Source: Salidesulfovibrio onnuriiensis (GTDB lineage Bacteria; Desulfobacterota; Desulfovibrionia; Desulfovibrionales; Desulfovibrionaceae). Taken from it: a stretch of DNA of 64,000 nucleotides. Below, piece after piece: positions 25,682 to 33,898 of the stretch. The notes below the pieces were generated by a model, which saw only the letters and a program-made list of their open reading frames with translations, did not search any database and was not told the origin of the DNA. The position numbers and the translations under genes are program-made. Every line of letters starts with the position of its first letter. The first letter of the stretch is position 1. The stretch spans positions 2,649,001-2,713,000 of the forward strand of contig NZ_CP040751.1 of assembly GCF_008001235.1 (NCBI RefSeq), given 5' to 3'.

Positions 25682-27808
25682 ATGACGAAAATAAAATCAA
25701 CGGGAATGCTGCTCGTAGTTTTGAGCCTGCTTCTGAATGCTTCCATCTGCCTGGCGCAGGACGCGCCCCAGGGATCTTTCGAAAACTGGCTTGAAAAGTA
25801 CGAAGCCTACGATCGCCTGGAAAAGGAAATCACCAGCAAGTCGCAGGAAAACACCCCTGAATCCATCCTCAGACGCGCCAAGGTCTACCTGCAACTCGGA
25901 AAACCGTTCAAGACCCTGGAGATCGTCGAAATGACGCCCTCTTTCGACGACAACGCAACCGAGTCCATGCGGCTCTGGTATGGCGGTCAGGCTCAGCGCG
26001 CAATCGGTGATCTTCCCAAGGCCGTGCTCTGGTTCACCCAGGCGGCGGCCCACATGCAGGACAAGGGACGCATGCGCGATCTGTTCAAGTCCGAACCCGA
26101 CCTCGACCTCGTCTGGATGGACGTCTGGCGGCAAATGTACTGGACCTACACCGCCAACTACACCATGTCCCGGCGCGCCCAGCTTGAAGTCATCGACGAA
26201 ATCCTGGACACAGGCCTTGCCGTCTGGTCCGAATCCTTCTGGAAGACCGCCCAACAGGTCTACCAGTTCGAATCCACAGGCAACGGCACCCTGCTGCCCC
26301 CTGCCGCCAAGGAAAAGGTTGAAAAGGATGAAGCCGGCAATCCGGTACCGTTCATCAGCGACGAAGACCGCAACGCCATGGCTCGAGGCCTGGCTGCGGC
26401 ATCCCTGGAGGATTTTGAAAAGGCGGAACAGGAGATTGAAAGCATCCGCAAACCCGCCGTGCGTCAATTCTGGGCCGCACTCGTCAAGTTCATCCAATCC
26501 GGCGAACGCCCTGATGATCTCGAAATCTATGAAAAGGACAACTACCTGAAAGCAAAGGCCTTCTGGGCTGGTCACATCCTGGCCCCCTTCAGCGCGGATC
26601 GCCAGGAATGGCTCCTTGGCCTGGGCGATGCAGGCGCTGGCGCATGGACCCAGTTCCGCAACAAGGCCCTGGCAATGCCCGTCAATGAAGCGCAGGCCGT
26701 CATCGACAAGGAATTGGGCTCCCTGCTCATTTCCGAGCGAACCATCAATCTGCTCCAGAGCTTCAAATTCGCCTTTACCCTCATGAACAATGACATGACA
26801 TCGGCCGCCACCATCTGGGAACAGGTGGACAAGCGAGCCCTGCCGGTTCCCCTGCAGGTGGCCGGGCTCATCGCCTTTGGCGGCAACCCGAGCAGGGTCA
26901 TGCCCGCCTCCCCTGCCCGCGCCTTCAAGCTCTCCCCTGTGCTGACCGCACTGTGCGGCGCGGCGGGCAAGAACCTGCGTTCCGGCGTCGAAGCCCCCTT
27001 CTGGGCGGAAATCAGCGCATCGGGACTGCGGTCCGCCTCCAGGGACTGGCCTCTGGACCGCCTTGTGGTGCTGGCCTACTGGCAAAACGAACTGAATAAA
27101 AAGCCACGCGAAAGCCTGGCCAAACGAGCCGCCTTCCTGTTCAACGACACCTCCTTCGGGATAAACAGCCTCTTCTACCTGGCCGACCAGGCCATTGCCC
27201 GCAAGGACATGGCCATGTCGCAGTTCTACCTGCACCGCCTGAATCCCGAGGAACTGGACGCCGCGGACAAGTCCCGCTGGTATGAGGTCAAGACCCGCAT
27301 GGAACTGGCCTTCGGCAAGCAGGAAAAAGCACTGGAAACATACCAGGAGCTTGTTTCCGTGGGCCAGCCCGTTCCGGCCTTCACCCGCCTGCGCATGGCG
27401 CTGCTCATGCAGCAACGGGGAGAACTGCTCAAGGCTCGCGACCAGCTCCTGCAGCTCTGGCAGGAAAAGGCCAGCCTGACTCCCGCCATGCAGGCCGAAA
27501 TCCTGTTCTGGCTCGGCGAAGGCGAACAGGCCATGCGCAACACGGACCAGGCCCTGGATTACTACCTGCGCCTGGCCTGGCAATATCCGGAGCAAAACAT
27601 CTGGGCCCTCACCGCCATGTACCGCGCTTCCATGATCTACGAAAAGCGCGGCATCTACGAGACAGCCAAAAGGCTGCTGAACACGGTCATCAAAAACGCA
27701 AGCACCAAGGAACAGCGCGAAGCCGCCAAGGCGCGCCTCTCGGCCATCAACGCCAAGACAGGCAAGAACAGCGAATCCTCGGAAGGCGCGGTCGAATATC
27801 CATACTAA
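25682..27808 (+). CDS. Large exported helical-repeat (TPR-like) protein, unknown function
   Basis: A 708-residue protein with a signal peptide (MTKIKSTGMLLVVLSLLLNA...CLA, cleavage near residue 26). The rest is almost wholly alpha-helical. TPR-like repeats are visible near residues 60-125 (AKVYLQLGKPFKTLEIVEM; QAQRAIGDLPKAVLWFTQAA) and in the C-terminal 200 residues (LFWLGEGEQAMRNTDQALDY). The architecture recalls the helical scaffold of lytic transglycosylases, but no catalytic lysozyme-like domain follows. A periplasmic or outer-membrane scaffold is the safest reading. A TTG at 25655 is in frame but lacks a better ribosome site. Confidence 0.85.
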   Translation: MTKIKSTGMLLVVLSLLLNASICLAQDAPQGSFENWLEKYEAYDRLEKEITSKSQENTPESILRRAKVYLQLGKPFKTLEIVEMTPSFDDNATESMRLWYGGQAQRAIGDLPKAVLWFTQAAAHMQDKGRMRDLFKSEPDLDLVWMDVWRQMYWTYTANYTMSRRAQLEVIDEILDTGLAVWSESFWKTAQQVYQFESTGNGTLLPPAAKEKVEKDEAGNPVPFISDEDRNAMARGLAAASLEDFEKAEQEIESIRKPAVRQFWAALVKFIQSGERPDDLEIYEKDNYLKAKAFWAGHILAPFSADRQEWLLGLGDAGAGAWTQFRNKALAMPVNEAQAVIDKELGSLLISERTINLLQSFKFAFTLMNNDMTSAATIWEQVDKRALPVPLQVAGLIAFGGNPSRVMPASPARAFKLSPVLTALCGAAGKNLRSGVEAPFWAEISASGLRSASRDWPLDRLVVLAYWQNELNKKPRESLAKRAAFLFNDTSFGINSLFYLADQAIARKDMAMSQFYLHRLNPEELDAADKSRWYEVKTRMELAFGKQEKALETYQELVSVGQPVPAFTRLRMALLMQQRGELLKARDQLLQLWQEKASLTPAMQAEILFWLGEGEQAMRNTDQALDYYLRLAWQYPEQNIWALTAMYRASMIYEKRGIYETAKRLLNTVIKNASTKEQREAAKARLSAINAKTGKNSESSEGAVEYPY

Positions 27809-27830
27809 CGGTTGAAGACATGCCGACAAG

Positions 27831-27858
27831 AAAGGCCCGTCCAAATGGACGGGCCTTT
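27831..27858 (+). terminator. Rho-independent terminator, possibly bidirectional
   Basis: AAAGGCCCGTCC and GGACGGGCCTTT around AAAT, then TTCTTTTT. It lies between convergent genes. Confidence 0.9.
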
Positions 27859-27879
27859 TTCTTTTTATCGGATCGGAAT

Positions 27880-28239
27880 CTAATCGCGCGGGATAGGCAA
27901 ACCCTGCATTCGCAAAAAGGAAAGTTTATCCCAGTAACCGCGCTGAAAAACGATTCTATCGTTCTCGACCTTGAAAAAACCACACCCACGGAGCCCATTC
28001 GGGTCTTTCCATTCCAGTATGGCCCAGTCCCCATCCTCAAACAGATTCTCAACGATACACGTCATTTCGGCCATTTCAAATTCACGGGCAAACATTTCGC
28101 GGAGGGCCTTTTCCCCTTTCACCTTTTCGTTGGCCACCTGATGATTCACGGCATCCTCCGAATACAGGCTTACCAGTGCGTCAACATCCCCCCGATTGAA
28201 GGCTTCGACCCATTTGGAAACAATCTCTTTCGGACCCAT
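27880..28239 (-). CDS. SnoaL-like / NTF2-fold protein
   Basis: A 119-residue protein. The pattern IVSKWVEAFNRGDVDALVSLYSED at the N terminus, then the C-terminal RIVFQRGYWDKLSFLR, is that of the SnoaL-like NTF2 cone fold, a small ligand-binding or isomerase family. No catalytic residues can be assigned. The ATG at 28239 has AGGAG six bases upstream; a longer ATG start at 28281 would place it within the gene. A tRNA-Leu lies just upstream on the same strand. Confidence 0.8.
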   Translation of the reverse strand: MGPKEIVSKWVEAFNRGDVDALVSLYSEDAVNHQVANEKVKGEKALREMFAREFEMAEMTCIVENLFEDGDWAILEWKDPNGLRGCGFFKVENDRIVFQRGYWDKLSFLRMQGLPIPRD

Positions 28240-28325
28240 AACATGCTCCTGCTGCTGATTCTGGAAGAAAACCGTGGCCACAAAAAAAGGGCCACGACCT
28301 TATGTCGATGACCCTTAGATTTCCA

Positions 28326-28412
28326 TGGTGCCGAAGGGGGGACTCGAACCCCCACGGGATTTCTCCCACTGCCCCCTCAAGACAGCGTGTCTACCAATTC
28401 CACCACCTCGGC
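28326..28412 (-). tRNA. tRNA-Leu (GAG), copy 1
   Basis: An 87-nt class II tRNA with encoded CCA. The acceptor GCCGAGG pairs with CTTCGGC, the anticodon loop TTGAGGG gives GAG, and a long variable arm is present. The sequence is identical to the copy at 28993-29079. Confidence 0.95.
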
Positions 28413-28472
28413 GTGGCGCTTGAAGCGAGAGAGCTTTTTCTACTGAACTCGCTCAAAAGTCAACCGTTTATT

Positions 28473-28922
28473 TCACTTTTTTTCATTTCCTCCGGACAGA
28501 GGCACATACTCCATGAGATATTCCCGATGCCCTGTATTTTCATCCAGTTGTTCCCGCTTCACGACAAAGCCCCGCCTCTGATAAAAGGCGCAGGAGGCAA
28601 CATTTTCAACATAGACACAGAGCTCCAGACGTTCCCGCTGTTTCTTGGCGTGTTCAAGAAGCTTCGCGCCGATCCCTTCGCCTTGTCTTTCTGGCTGCAC
28701 AAAGATGGCGGCCAGCATATCATCGACCAGGGAATAGAATCCCACCACCCTGCCCGCGTCTTCATAAACCCAGGTTTCGGAGTTGGGAATGTAAATTTCC
28801 CGCATGGTTTCCTGGCAGCCTTCCCAATACGCCCGGTCAACGAAATCGTGCGCCCTGACGGAAGCCTGCAGCCAGACGTCCACAATGCCATCGACATCGG
28901 CTTTCTTCATCTTTCGAATCAT
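28473..28922 (-). CDS. GNAT-family N-acetyltransferase (YiaC-like)
   Basis: A 149-residue acetyltransferase. The acetyl-CoA site is AIFVQPERQGEGIGAKLLEHA (Q/RxxGxG/A as RQGEGIGAK). The N-terminal region with VWLQASVRAHDFVDRAYW resembles E. coli YiaC/YjaB. Substrate unknown; YiaC-like members acetylate protein lysines or small amines. It is flanked on both sides by identical tRNA-Leu genes on the same strand. Confidence 0.87.
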   Translation of the reverse strand: MIRKMKKADVDGIVDVWLQASVRAHDFVDRAYWEGCQETMREIYIPNSETWVYEDAGRVVGFYSLVDDMLAAIFVQPERQGEGIGAKLLEHAKKQRERLELCVYVENVASCAFYQRRGFVVKREQLDENTGHREYLMEYVPLSGGNEKK

Positions 28923-28992
28923 GTCCGCTCCTCAATTTGTCCGACCGGCAATAAAAAAGGGAAGCAGCCGAACTGCTTCCCTTGTATTATCG

Positions 28993-29079
28993 TGGTGCCG
29001 AAGGGGGGACTCGAACCCCCACGGGATTTCTCCCACTGCCCCCTCAAGACAGCGTGTCTACCAATTCCACCACCTCGGC
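28993..29079 (-). tRNA. tRNA-Leu (GAG), copy 2
   Basis: An 87-nt class II tRNA, identical to 28326-28412 over its full length, including CCA. The flanks on either side differ. It lies just downstream of secG on the same strand and may be cotranscribed with it. Confidence 0.95.
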
Positions 29080-29092
29080 GTCTGCGAATGTC

Positions 29093-29437
29093 TTATTCTG
29101 CCGTCTTGTCCTGCTCGGTGTCGGTGAAGGTGACGCCCGGCTGCTTGGCAGCCTCGGGTGCGGGTGCGGTTGCGGCGGGCTTGTTCAGCATGATGGAATC
29201 GCCGCCGTTGCTCCTGCTTCCGGTCAGGATGTTGTACGTCAGGGAAGTAATCAGGAAAACCGCGGCAAGACCAGCCGTGACCTTCACCAGCAGGCCGCCG
29301 GCGCCGGTGCTGCCGAACATGGAGCTGCTGCCACCGCCGAAAATGACGCCCATTCCTTCGTGTCCGGACTGGAGCAGGATAACGGCGATGAGGAAGATGC
29401 AAGCCAATACATGAATCGTGATTACGAGAATTTCCAC
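29093..29437 (-). CDS. secG: SecG, preprotein translocase subunit
   Basis: A 114-residue inner-membrane protein that assists SecYE. Helix 1 is followed by the family signature LLQSGHEGMGVIFGGGSSSMFGS (residues about 22-44 in part), then helix 2 with FLITSLTYNI, and a proline/alanine-rich polar tail of about 40 residues. It follows tpiA, the common pgk-tpiA-secG order. Confidence 0.95.
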   Translation of the reverse strand: MEILVITIHVLACIFLIAVILLQSGHEGMGVIFGGGSSSMFGSTGAGGLLVKVTAGLAAVFLITSLTYNILTGSRSNGGDSIMLNKPAATAPAPEAAKQPGVTFTDTEQDKTAE

Positions 29438-29476
29438 GAATTTTTCCTATTACTTTCTTCTAGTTGGATGTTCAAA

Positions 29477-30229
29477 TTAAGCCAGGACGATCTTGCTGAA
29501 ACTTTCGCCCTTCAAGCTCGCGCCTCCTACCAACACTCCGTCGACATTGTCAAGGGAAATAATCTGAGAACAATTCTCAGGCTTGACGCTGCCGCCGTAG
29601 AGCACCCTGATTTCATTACCCTTTTCTCCGAAGAGGTCAACCAGGATTTTTCGGCAGAAAGCATGGGCTTCCACAATCTCCTCGGGACCGGCCACTTCAC
29701 CGGTGCCAATGGCCCAGACAGGCTCGTAGGCAATGGCGATCTGCTCGGCTTCGATCTCCCGGGGCACATCCTTGAGGCCTTCACGGATCTGGCGTTCCAC
29801 CACTTCCTCGACCTTGCCGGCCTTGCGTTCCTCGATCAGCTCGCCCACGCAGAGCACAACCTTGAGACCGGAAGCAATGCCATATGCGGTCTTCTTGCCG
29901 ATGTACTCATCGGTTTCACCCAACACATGACGACGCTCGGAATGACCGGTCAGACCAAAGGCGGCACCGCAGTCCTTGAGCATCTTGGGAGAGATCTCGC
30001 CGGTAAATGCGCCCTCTTCCTGGATGTAGTAATCCTGTCCGCCCGTGGAGAAGCCCTTCACGGAGGCCAGTTCATCGGAAACACCCTTCAAAGCCGTAAA
30101 CGGCGGGAAAATAAGAACTTCACGATCGTCGGGAAGAGCTCCCACCAGGTCGGCGAGTTCACGGGCCGTGGCTTTTGCCTCGTCCCAGGTCTTGTACATC
30201 TTCCAGTTGGCTGCCATCAATTTCTTCAT
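29477..30229 (-). CDS. tpiA: Triosephosphate isomerase
   Basis: A 250-residue TIM barrel that interconverts dihydroxyacetone phosphate and glyceraldehyde-3-phosphate. Catalytic Lys in MAANWKMYK, His in GLTGHSERR and Glu in IAYEPVWAIGTG are all present, as is the phosphate loop VLYGGSVKPEN. The ATG overlaps the pgk stop by one base (TAATG). Confidence 0.97.
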   Translation of the reverse strand: MKKLMAANWKMYKTWDEAKATARELADLVGALPDDREVLIFPPFTALKGVSDELASVKGFSTGGQDYYIQEEGAFTGEISPKMLKDCGAAFGLTGHSERRHVLGETDEYIGKKTAYGIASGLKVVLCVGELIEERKAGKVEEVVERQIREGLKDVPREIEAEQIAIAYEPVWAIGTGEVAGPEEIVEAHAFCRKILVDLFGEKGNEIRVLYGGSVKPENCSQIISLDNVDGVLVGGASLKGESFSKIVLA

Positions 30230-31428
30230 TATTTAAAGCTCTCCTTTAAAGCTTTGAACGCGGGCAATTCCTTGCCCTCCAGGAATTCGAGGAACGAACC
30301 ACCGCCGGTGGATATGAAACTGAACTTGTCGGCCAGGTGCGCCTGGTGCACGACGGCATCGGTATCGCCGCCACCCACGATGGTCAGGGCGTCGTCCATG
30401 TCGGCCATCTGCCTGCACAGGGCCAGGGAGCCCTCGGCAAAGGCGGGCTTTTCAAAAAAGCCCATGGGGCCGTTCCACATGATGGTCTTGGCCGCGCCGA
30501 TGACCTTGTTGAAGGCCTCAATGGATTTGGGGCCGATGTCCAGCACCACGGCATCGCCGGGAATGGCCTCTGCGGCGCATTCGCCTGCGGCCTCGGTGTC
30601 CTCGATGTTCTTGGCATACAGGAAGTCCACGGGCAGGTGCAGCTTGGAGCCTTTTTCCTCGGCCTTGGCCATGATGGCCTTGGCGTCATCGATGAGGTCG
30701 GCTTCATACAGGGATTTGCCCACATTGTGGCCCTGGGCGGCAATGAAGGTATTGGCCATGGCGCCGCCGATGATGATGTCGTCCACCTTGCCGAGCAGAT
30801 TGTTGAGGATCCCCAGCTTGCTGGAAACCTTGGCGCCGCCCGAAACCGCAACATACGGACGGTTGGGTTTTTCCAGGGCCTCGCCCAGGAATTCCCATTC
30901 CTTTTTCAGCAGGAAACCCGCACAGCTCTGCTTGGCGTGCTTGGGGACATCCACCACGGAAGCGTTGGCGCGGTGGGCAACGCCGAATGCGTCGTTGACG
31001 TAGATATCGGCCAGGGCGGCAAGCTGCTTGCCGAAATCGCCGCGATCGGCCTCGGTCTTGCCCTGCTCTTCCTTGTGGAAGCGCAGGTTCTCCAGCATCA
31101 TGACCTGTCCGGGCTGAAGCTTGGCGGCCATGGCTTCCACTTCGGGGCCCACGCAATCGGGAGCCAGCTCCACAGGCACGCCCAGAAGTTCGGAAAGACG
31201 AACAGCGGCGGGTTTCAGGGAAAGTTCCGGCTTCACCTGTCCCTTGGGCTTGCCCAGGTGGGCGCAGACAATGACGGCCGCGCCCTTGTCCAAGGCGTAC
31301 TTGAACGTGGGCACGTTGGACCGGATGCGGTTGTCGTCCGTGATGACGTCACCATCCAGGGGCACGTTGAAGTCCACGCGGAACAGCAACTTTTTCCCTG
31401 CGATATCAAGCTGATCAATAAAAATCAT
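30229..31428 (-). CDS. pgk: Phosphoglycerate kinase
   Basis: A 399-residue two-domain glycolytic kinase. The N-domain start LLFRVDFNVPLDG and AHLGKPKGQ hold the substrate arginines and the basic patch; the C-domain has VAVSGGAKVSSKLG, WNGPMGFFE and the nucleotide loop VGGGDTDA. ATG 31428, preceded by GAGGTGA, is preferred to the in-frame GTG two codons upstream. It is followed directly by tpiA and secG. Confidence 0.97.
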   Translation of the reverse strand: MIFIDQLDIAGKKLLFRVDFNVPLDGDVITDDNRIRSNVPTFKYALDKGAAVIVCAHLGKPKGQVKPELSLKPAAVRLSELLGVPVELAPDCVGPEVEAMAAKLQPGQVMMLENLRFHKEEQGKTEADRGDFGKQLAALADIYVNDAFGVAHRANASVVDVPKHAKQSCAGFLLKKEWEFLGEALEKPNRPYVAVSGGAKVSSKLGILNNLLGKVDDIIIGGAMANTFIAAQGHNVGKSLYEADLIDDAKAIMAKAEEKGSKLHLPVDFLYAKNIEDTEAAGECAAEAIPGDAVVLDIGPKSIEAFNKVIGAAKTIMWNGPMGFFEKPAFAEGSLALCRQMADMDDALTIVGGGDTDAVVHQAHLADKFSFISTGGGSFLEFLEGKELPAFKALKESFK

Positions 31429-31478
31429 GCTCACCTCACATACGTTGATCCGAAGGTTGGGAGCCTTCGGGCTTACTG

Positions 31479-31943
31479 TTACTCTCCCGAAAAATCATAC
31501 CGATACAATAATGCATCTTCCTTGGTGTCCGGATAATACCGCTTGCGGCGGCCATTGCGCTGGAACCCGAAATCCTCGTAGAGGGAAATGGCCGGGGCAT
31601 TGCTTTCCTTCACGTCGAGAAAGCCGCTTTGCATGCCCTTTTCCCTGCACACGTCCATGACCGCGGCCAAAAGCCTGCGGGCCAGTCCCCTGCGCCGGAA
31701 GTCGGGATGAACGGCCAGGTTCAGGATCTCCATCTCGTCAACGATCATGGAAAAGGCCAGATACCCGACCAGCCGTCCCTCTTCACGGACACCGAAAATA
31801 TGAAATGCGTTGCGTTCCAAGCCCAGACGAAACTGCTCTTCGGTCCAATGGTACGCGAAACACGCCTTCTCAAGCTCTATGACATCGTGGATGCTTTCCA
31901 CGCCAAGCTTCTCTATTTTGCCTGATTTCCTGCTTTTTATCAT
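31479..31943 (-). CDS. rimI: Ribosomal protein S18 alanine N-acetyltransferase-like (RimI)
   Basis: A 154-residue GNAT enzyme. EILNLAVHPDFRRRGLARRLL is the acetyl-CoA site, and FLDVKESNAPAISLYEDFGFQRNGRRKRYYPD closely matches the RimI C-terminal region (here given as a range, residues about 107-138). It acetylates the N terminus of S18 in E. coli. It is 50 bases upstream of pgk, so could be part of the same transcript. Confidence 0.9.
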   Translation of the reverse strand: MIKSRKSGKIEKLGVESIHDVIELEKACFAYHWTEEQFRLGLERNAFHIFGVREEGRLVGYLAFSMIVDEMEILNLAVHPDFRRRGLARRLLAAVMDVCREKGMQSGFLDVKESNAPAISLYEDFGFQRNGRRKRYYPDTKEDALLYRYDFSGE

Positions 31944-32031
31944 TTCAACAGCCTGTTTGGCGCTGGAAAAGCCACGATAACGAGTGTATACTCAACCCAA
32001 CTTCAAAAGCAAAGAATTTGGACAGACACAC

Positions 32032-32574
32032 ATGACAGACGCAAAAAAAATAACCGGCAAGGACGACAAATCCACTCCACTCCTGGAAGTCATGGACACA
32101 TCCAACCGCCCTCTCGCCGCCATGGCCGTGGAAGAGGCCCACAGGCAGCTTCTGCCGCACCGCTCTGTCCAGATACTGGTATACAACCAGGAAAACAAAC
32201 TTTTTCTTCAACGCCGCAGCAACAAGAAAAACATCTATCCCGGCCGCTGGGATGTTTCAGCCCGCGGCCATGTGCTGGTCAACGAATCCGTTCACGATGC
32301 CGCTGTCCGCGAGTTGTGGAACGTTCTCCGTCTCAAGGTCGACCGCCTGCAGCTGATCCGGGAACTTCCAGCCAGCCCGGACACCGGCTACGAATTCGTA
32401 ACGGTGTTCGCCGCCTACAAGGTTTCCCAGCCGCCGACCCCCAACCCGGACAAGGTGGAGGACGGCTACTTCTACAGCAACGAGGAGCTCACCTGCCTGA
32501 TCAAGGAATTCCGGGAACTCCTGACCCCCGGCCTGGTCACCCTCTGGGAGAGCGGGCTCACCTCCGCCGTCTAG
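32032..32574 (+). CDS. Nudix-fold protein with degenerate catalytic box
   Basis: A 180-residue protein whose fold and layout resemble IDI-like Nudix hydrolases (LFLQRRSNKKNIYPGRWDVS). The Nudix box runs from Gly79: Glu85, Arg93 and Glu94 are kept, but the metal-binding EE pair is replaced by Asn97-Val98 and the following Gly by Arg100. So hydrolysis in the usual way is doubtful. The ATG at 32032 is preferred to a GTG at 31984. The stop codon overlaps that of suhB on the other strand within a CTAG. Confidence 0.85.
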   Translation: MTDAKKITGKDDKSTPLLEVMDTSNRPLAAMAVEEAHRQLLPHRSVQILVYNQENKLFLQRRSNKKNIYPGRWDVSARGHVLVNESVHDAAVRELWNVLRLKVDRLQLIRELPASPDTGYEFVTVFAAYKVSQPPTPNPDKVEDGYFYSNEELTCLIKEFRELLTPGLVTLWESGLTSAV

Positions 32575-33350
32575 AGATTCACAAGCCGGGACAATTCGGC
32601 ATGGATACGGCTGTTGGTCGCCAGGATCGACGGGGCTCCTAACACATACTCGTCCGTTTCGGCAAACCCGGATACCCGCCCACCGGCCTCTTCCACCAGC
32701 AGCCATCCGGCCGCCGTGTCCCAGGGGTTAAGCGCGCTTTCGTAAAAACCTTCATACCTGCCGCAGGCGACATAGGCCAGATCAAGCGCCGCCGCACCGG
32801 CCCTGCGCACACCCTGGCTGGCCTCAAGCACGTTCCTGAGCTGCGCCAGGAGCTTCTCCAGATGCTCATTGACGGCATAGGGAAAACCGGTTGCCAGCAG
32901 CGACCGTTCCAGGCTCGAAACCGAGGAAACCGAAATGGGTTTTCCGTTCATGAACGCCCCGTGCCCGCGCGCCGCGGCAAACATTTCACCCATGAGCGGC
33001 AGGTTGATAACCCCCAATTCCATCCGGCCATCACGCCACAGCCCCACGGAGGTGGCCACCATGGGCAGGCCATGGGCGAAATTGGTGGTGCCGTCCACGG
33101 GATCAATGATCCAGGTATTGTCCCCCAACTCCGCATCCTTGGCCGTTTCCTCGGCCAGGAAAGAGGAGCCAGGAACAAGCCTTTCCAGCTTCTCCTTGAG
33201 GGCCAGTTCCACGGCCATATCCGTATCCGTGACAAGGTCGATCTTGCCCTTGAAGCGGATGTTCCGCGGCTTGCCGTCGGCCTCGACAATAAGCGAACCG
33301 ACCTCGGATACGGCCTGAACCGTGCTTTCGAGCAGGGACTTCATGCGCAT
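32571..33350 (-). CDS. suhB: Inositol monophosphatase family protein
   Basis: A 259-residue Mg-dependent, Li-sensitive type phosphatase. Metal ligands are in FLAEETAKD (Glu67/68), WIIDPVDGTTNFAHG (Asp83, Asp86) and PWDTAAGWLLVEEAGG. The family dephosphorylates inositol-1-phosphate; E. coli SuhB also helps rRNA antitermination, and other members act on 3'-phosphoadenosine phosphate. The exact substrate is not evident. ATG 33350 with GGAG upstream. Confidence 0.9.
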   Translation of the reverse strand: MRMKSLLESTVQAVSEVGSLIVEADGKPRNIRFKGKIDLVTDTDMAVELALKEKLERLVPGSSFLAEETAKDAELGDNTWIIDPVDGTTNFAHGLPMVATSVGLWRDGRMELGVINLPLMGEMFAAARGHGAFMNGKPISVSSVSSLERSLLATGFPYAVNEHLEKLLAQLRNVLEASQGVRRAGAAALDLAYVACGRYEGFYESALNPWDTAAGWLLVEEAGGRVSGFAETDEYVLGAPSILATNSRIHAELSRLVNL

Positions 33351-33423
33351 GACATACTCCAAATCAAAAGGGGACGGAAGAACCGCCCCCTTTATTTTGT
33401 CACTATCAAAACACCCCGTTGCA

Positions 33424-33633
33424 CTACCGGCCCGATCTCCTCTGCACAAAGAATTCGATGCTTCGATTGTACATCTTTTCCTCGTCCGAGGTGAAGTAGC
33501 AGGCGGGCAATTCCCCCCGTTGACGGTGGTAGTGAAGACATTCGCAACACAGGGCGTGCTTGTCGCAAGAGTAGGTACAGTTACAGTATTTCTCGTTGAT
33601 CTGATACCGCGGGCACTGGTCCTTCTTCTTCAT
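33424..33633 (-). CDS. Small cysteine-rich protein (DUF6485-like)
   Basis: A 69-residue protein with eight cysteines in the first 45 residues: [17 protein letters not shown], then [17 protein letters not shown]. The spacing suggests one or two metal centres (Zn or Fe-S). It resembles short DUF6485 proteins found in anaerobes, with the typical RGELPACYF. No function is known. It is followed at once by the suhB region on the same strand (73 bases). Confidence 0.8.
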   Translation of the reverse strand: MKKKDQCPRYQINEKYCNCTYSCDKHALCCECLHYHRQRGELPACYFTSDEEKMYNRSIEFFVQRRSGR

Positions 33634-33898
33634 CTTGCCGACCCTCGAGCGTTGAATGAATGAGGATTACTTACTTCCGAAAATAATAGCCTGCCTCCTC
33701 CAGAGTGTCAATAATTTGAAACGATTAATCAATACTACATGGCCACGGCATCGTGCCGCGACCAGGCGCGATCACCCTTCGGCAACGTGGGAAAATCATT
33801 GTCAACCGTGCATAATCACGCTATAAATTCGTTATAACAATGGGTTGCGCCACGACAAGCTGAGCAATATTCATCATCTGATCATCAGAGAAAGACGC
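33634..33898. other. Intergenic region, no gene seen
   Basis: About 260 bases between divergent genes. The middle is AT-rich (TCAATAATTTGAAACGATTAATCAATACTAC) and likely holds promoters. If the TTG start at 33845 of the next gene is used, the last 54 bases are coding. Confidence 0.5.

Noticed and set aside
25697-27844. Open frame of 715 codons on the minus strand opposite the exported helical protein
   Set aside because: The plus strand has a signal peptide, repeats, a terminator after its stop and normal codon use. The minus frame runs across that terminator.
28326-29079. Possible repeat pair or mobile element ends
   Set aside because: The repeated 87 bases are simply two tRNA-Leu genes; no transposase, integrase or inverted ends lie between them.
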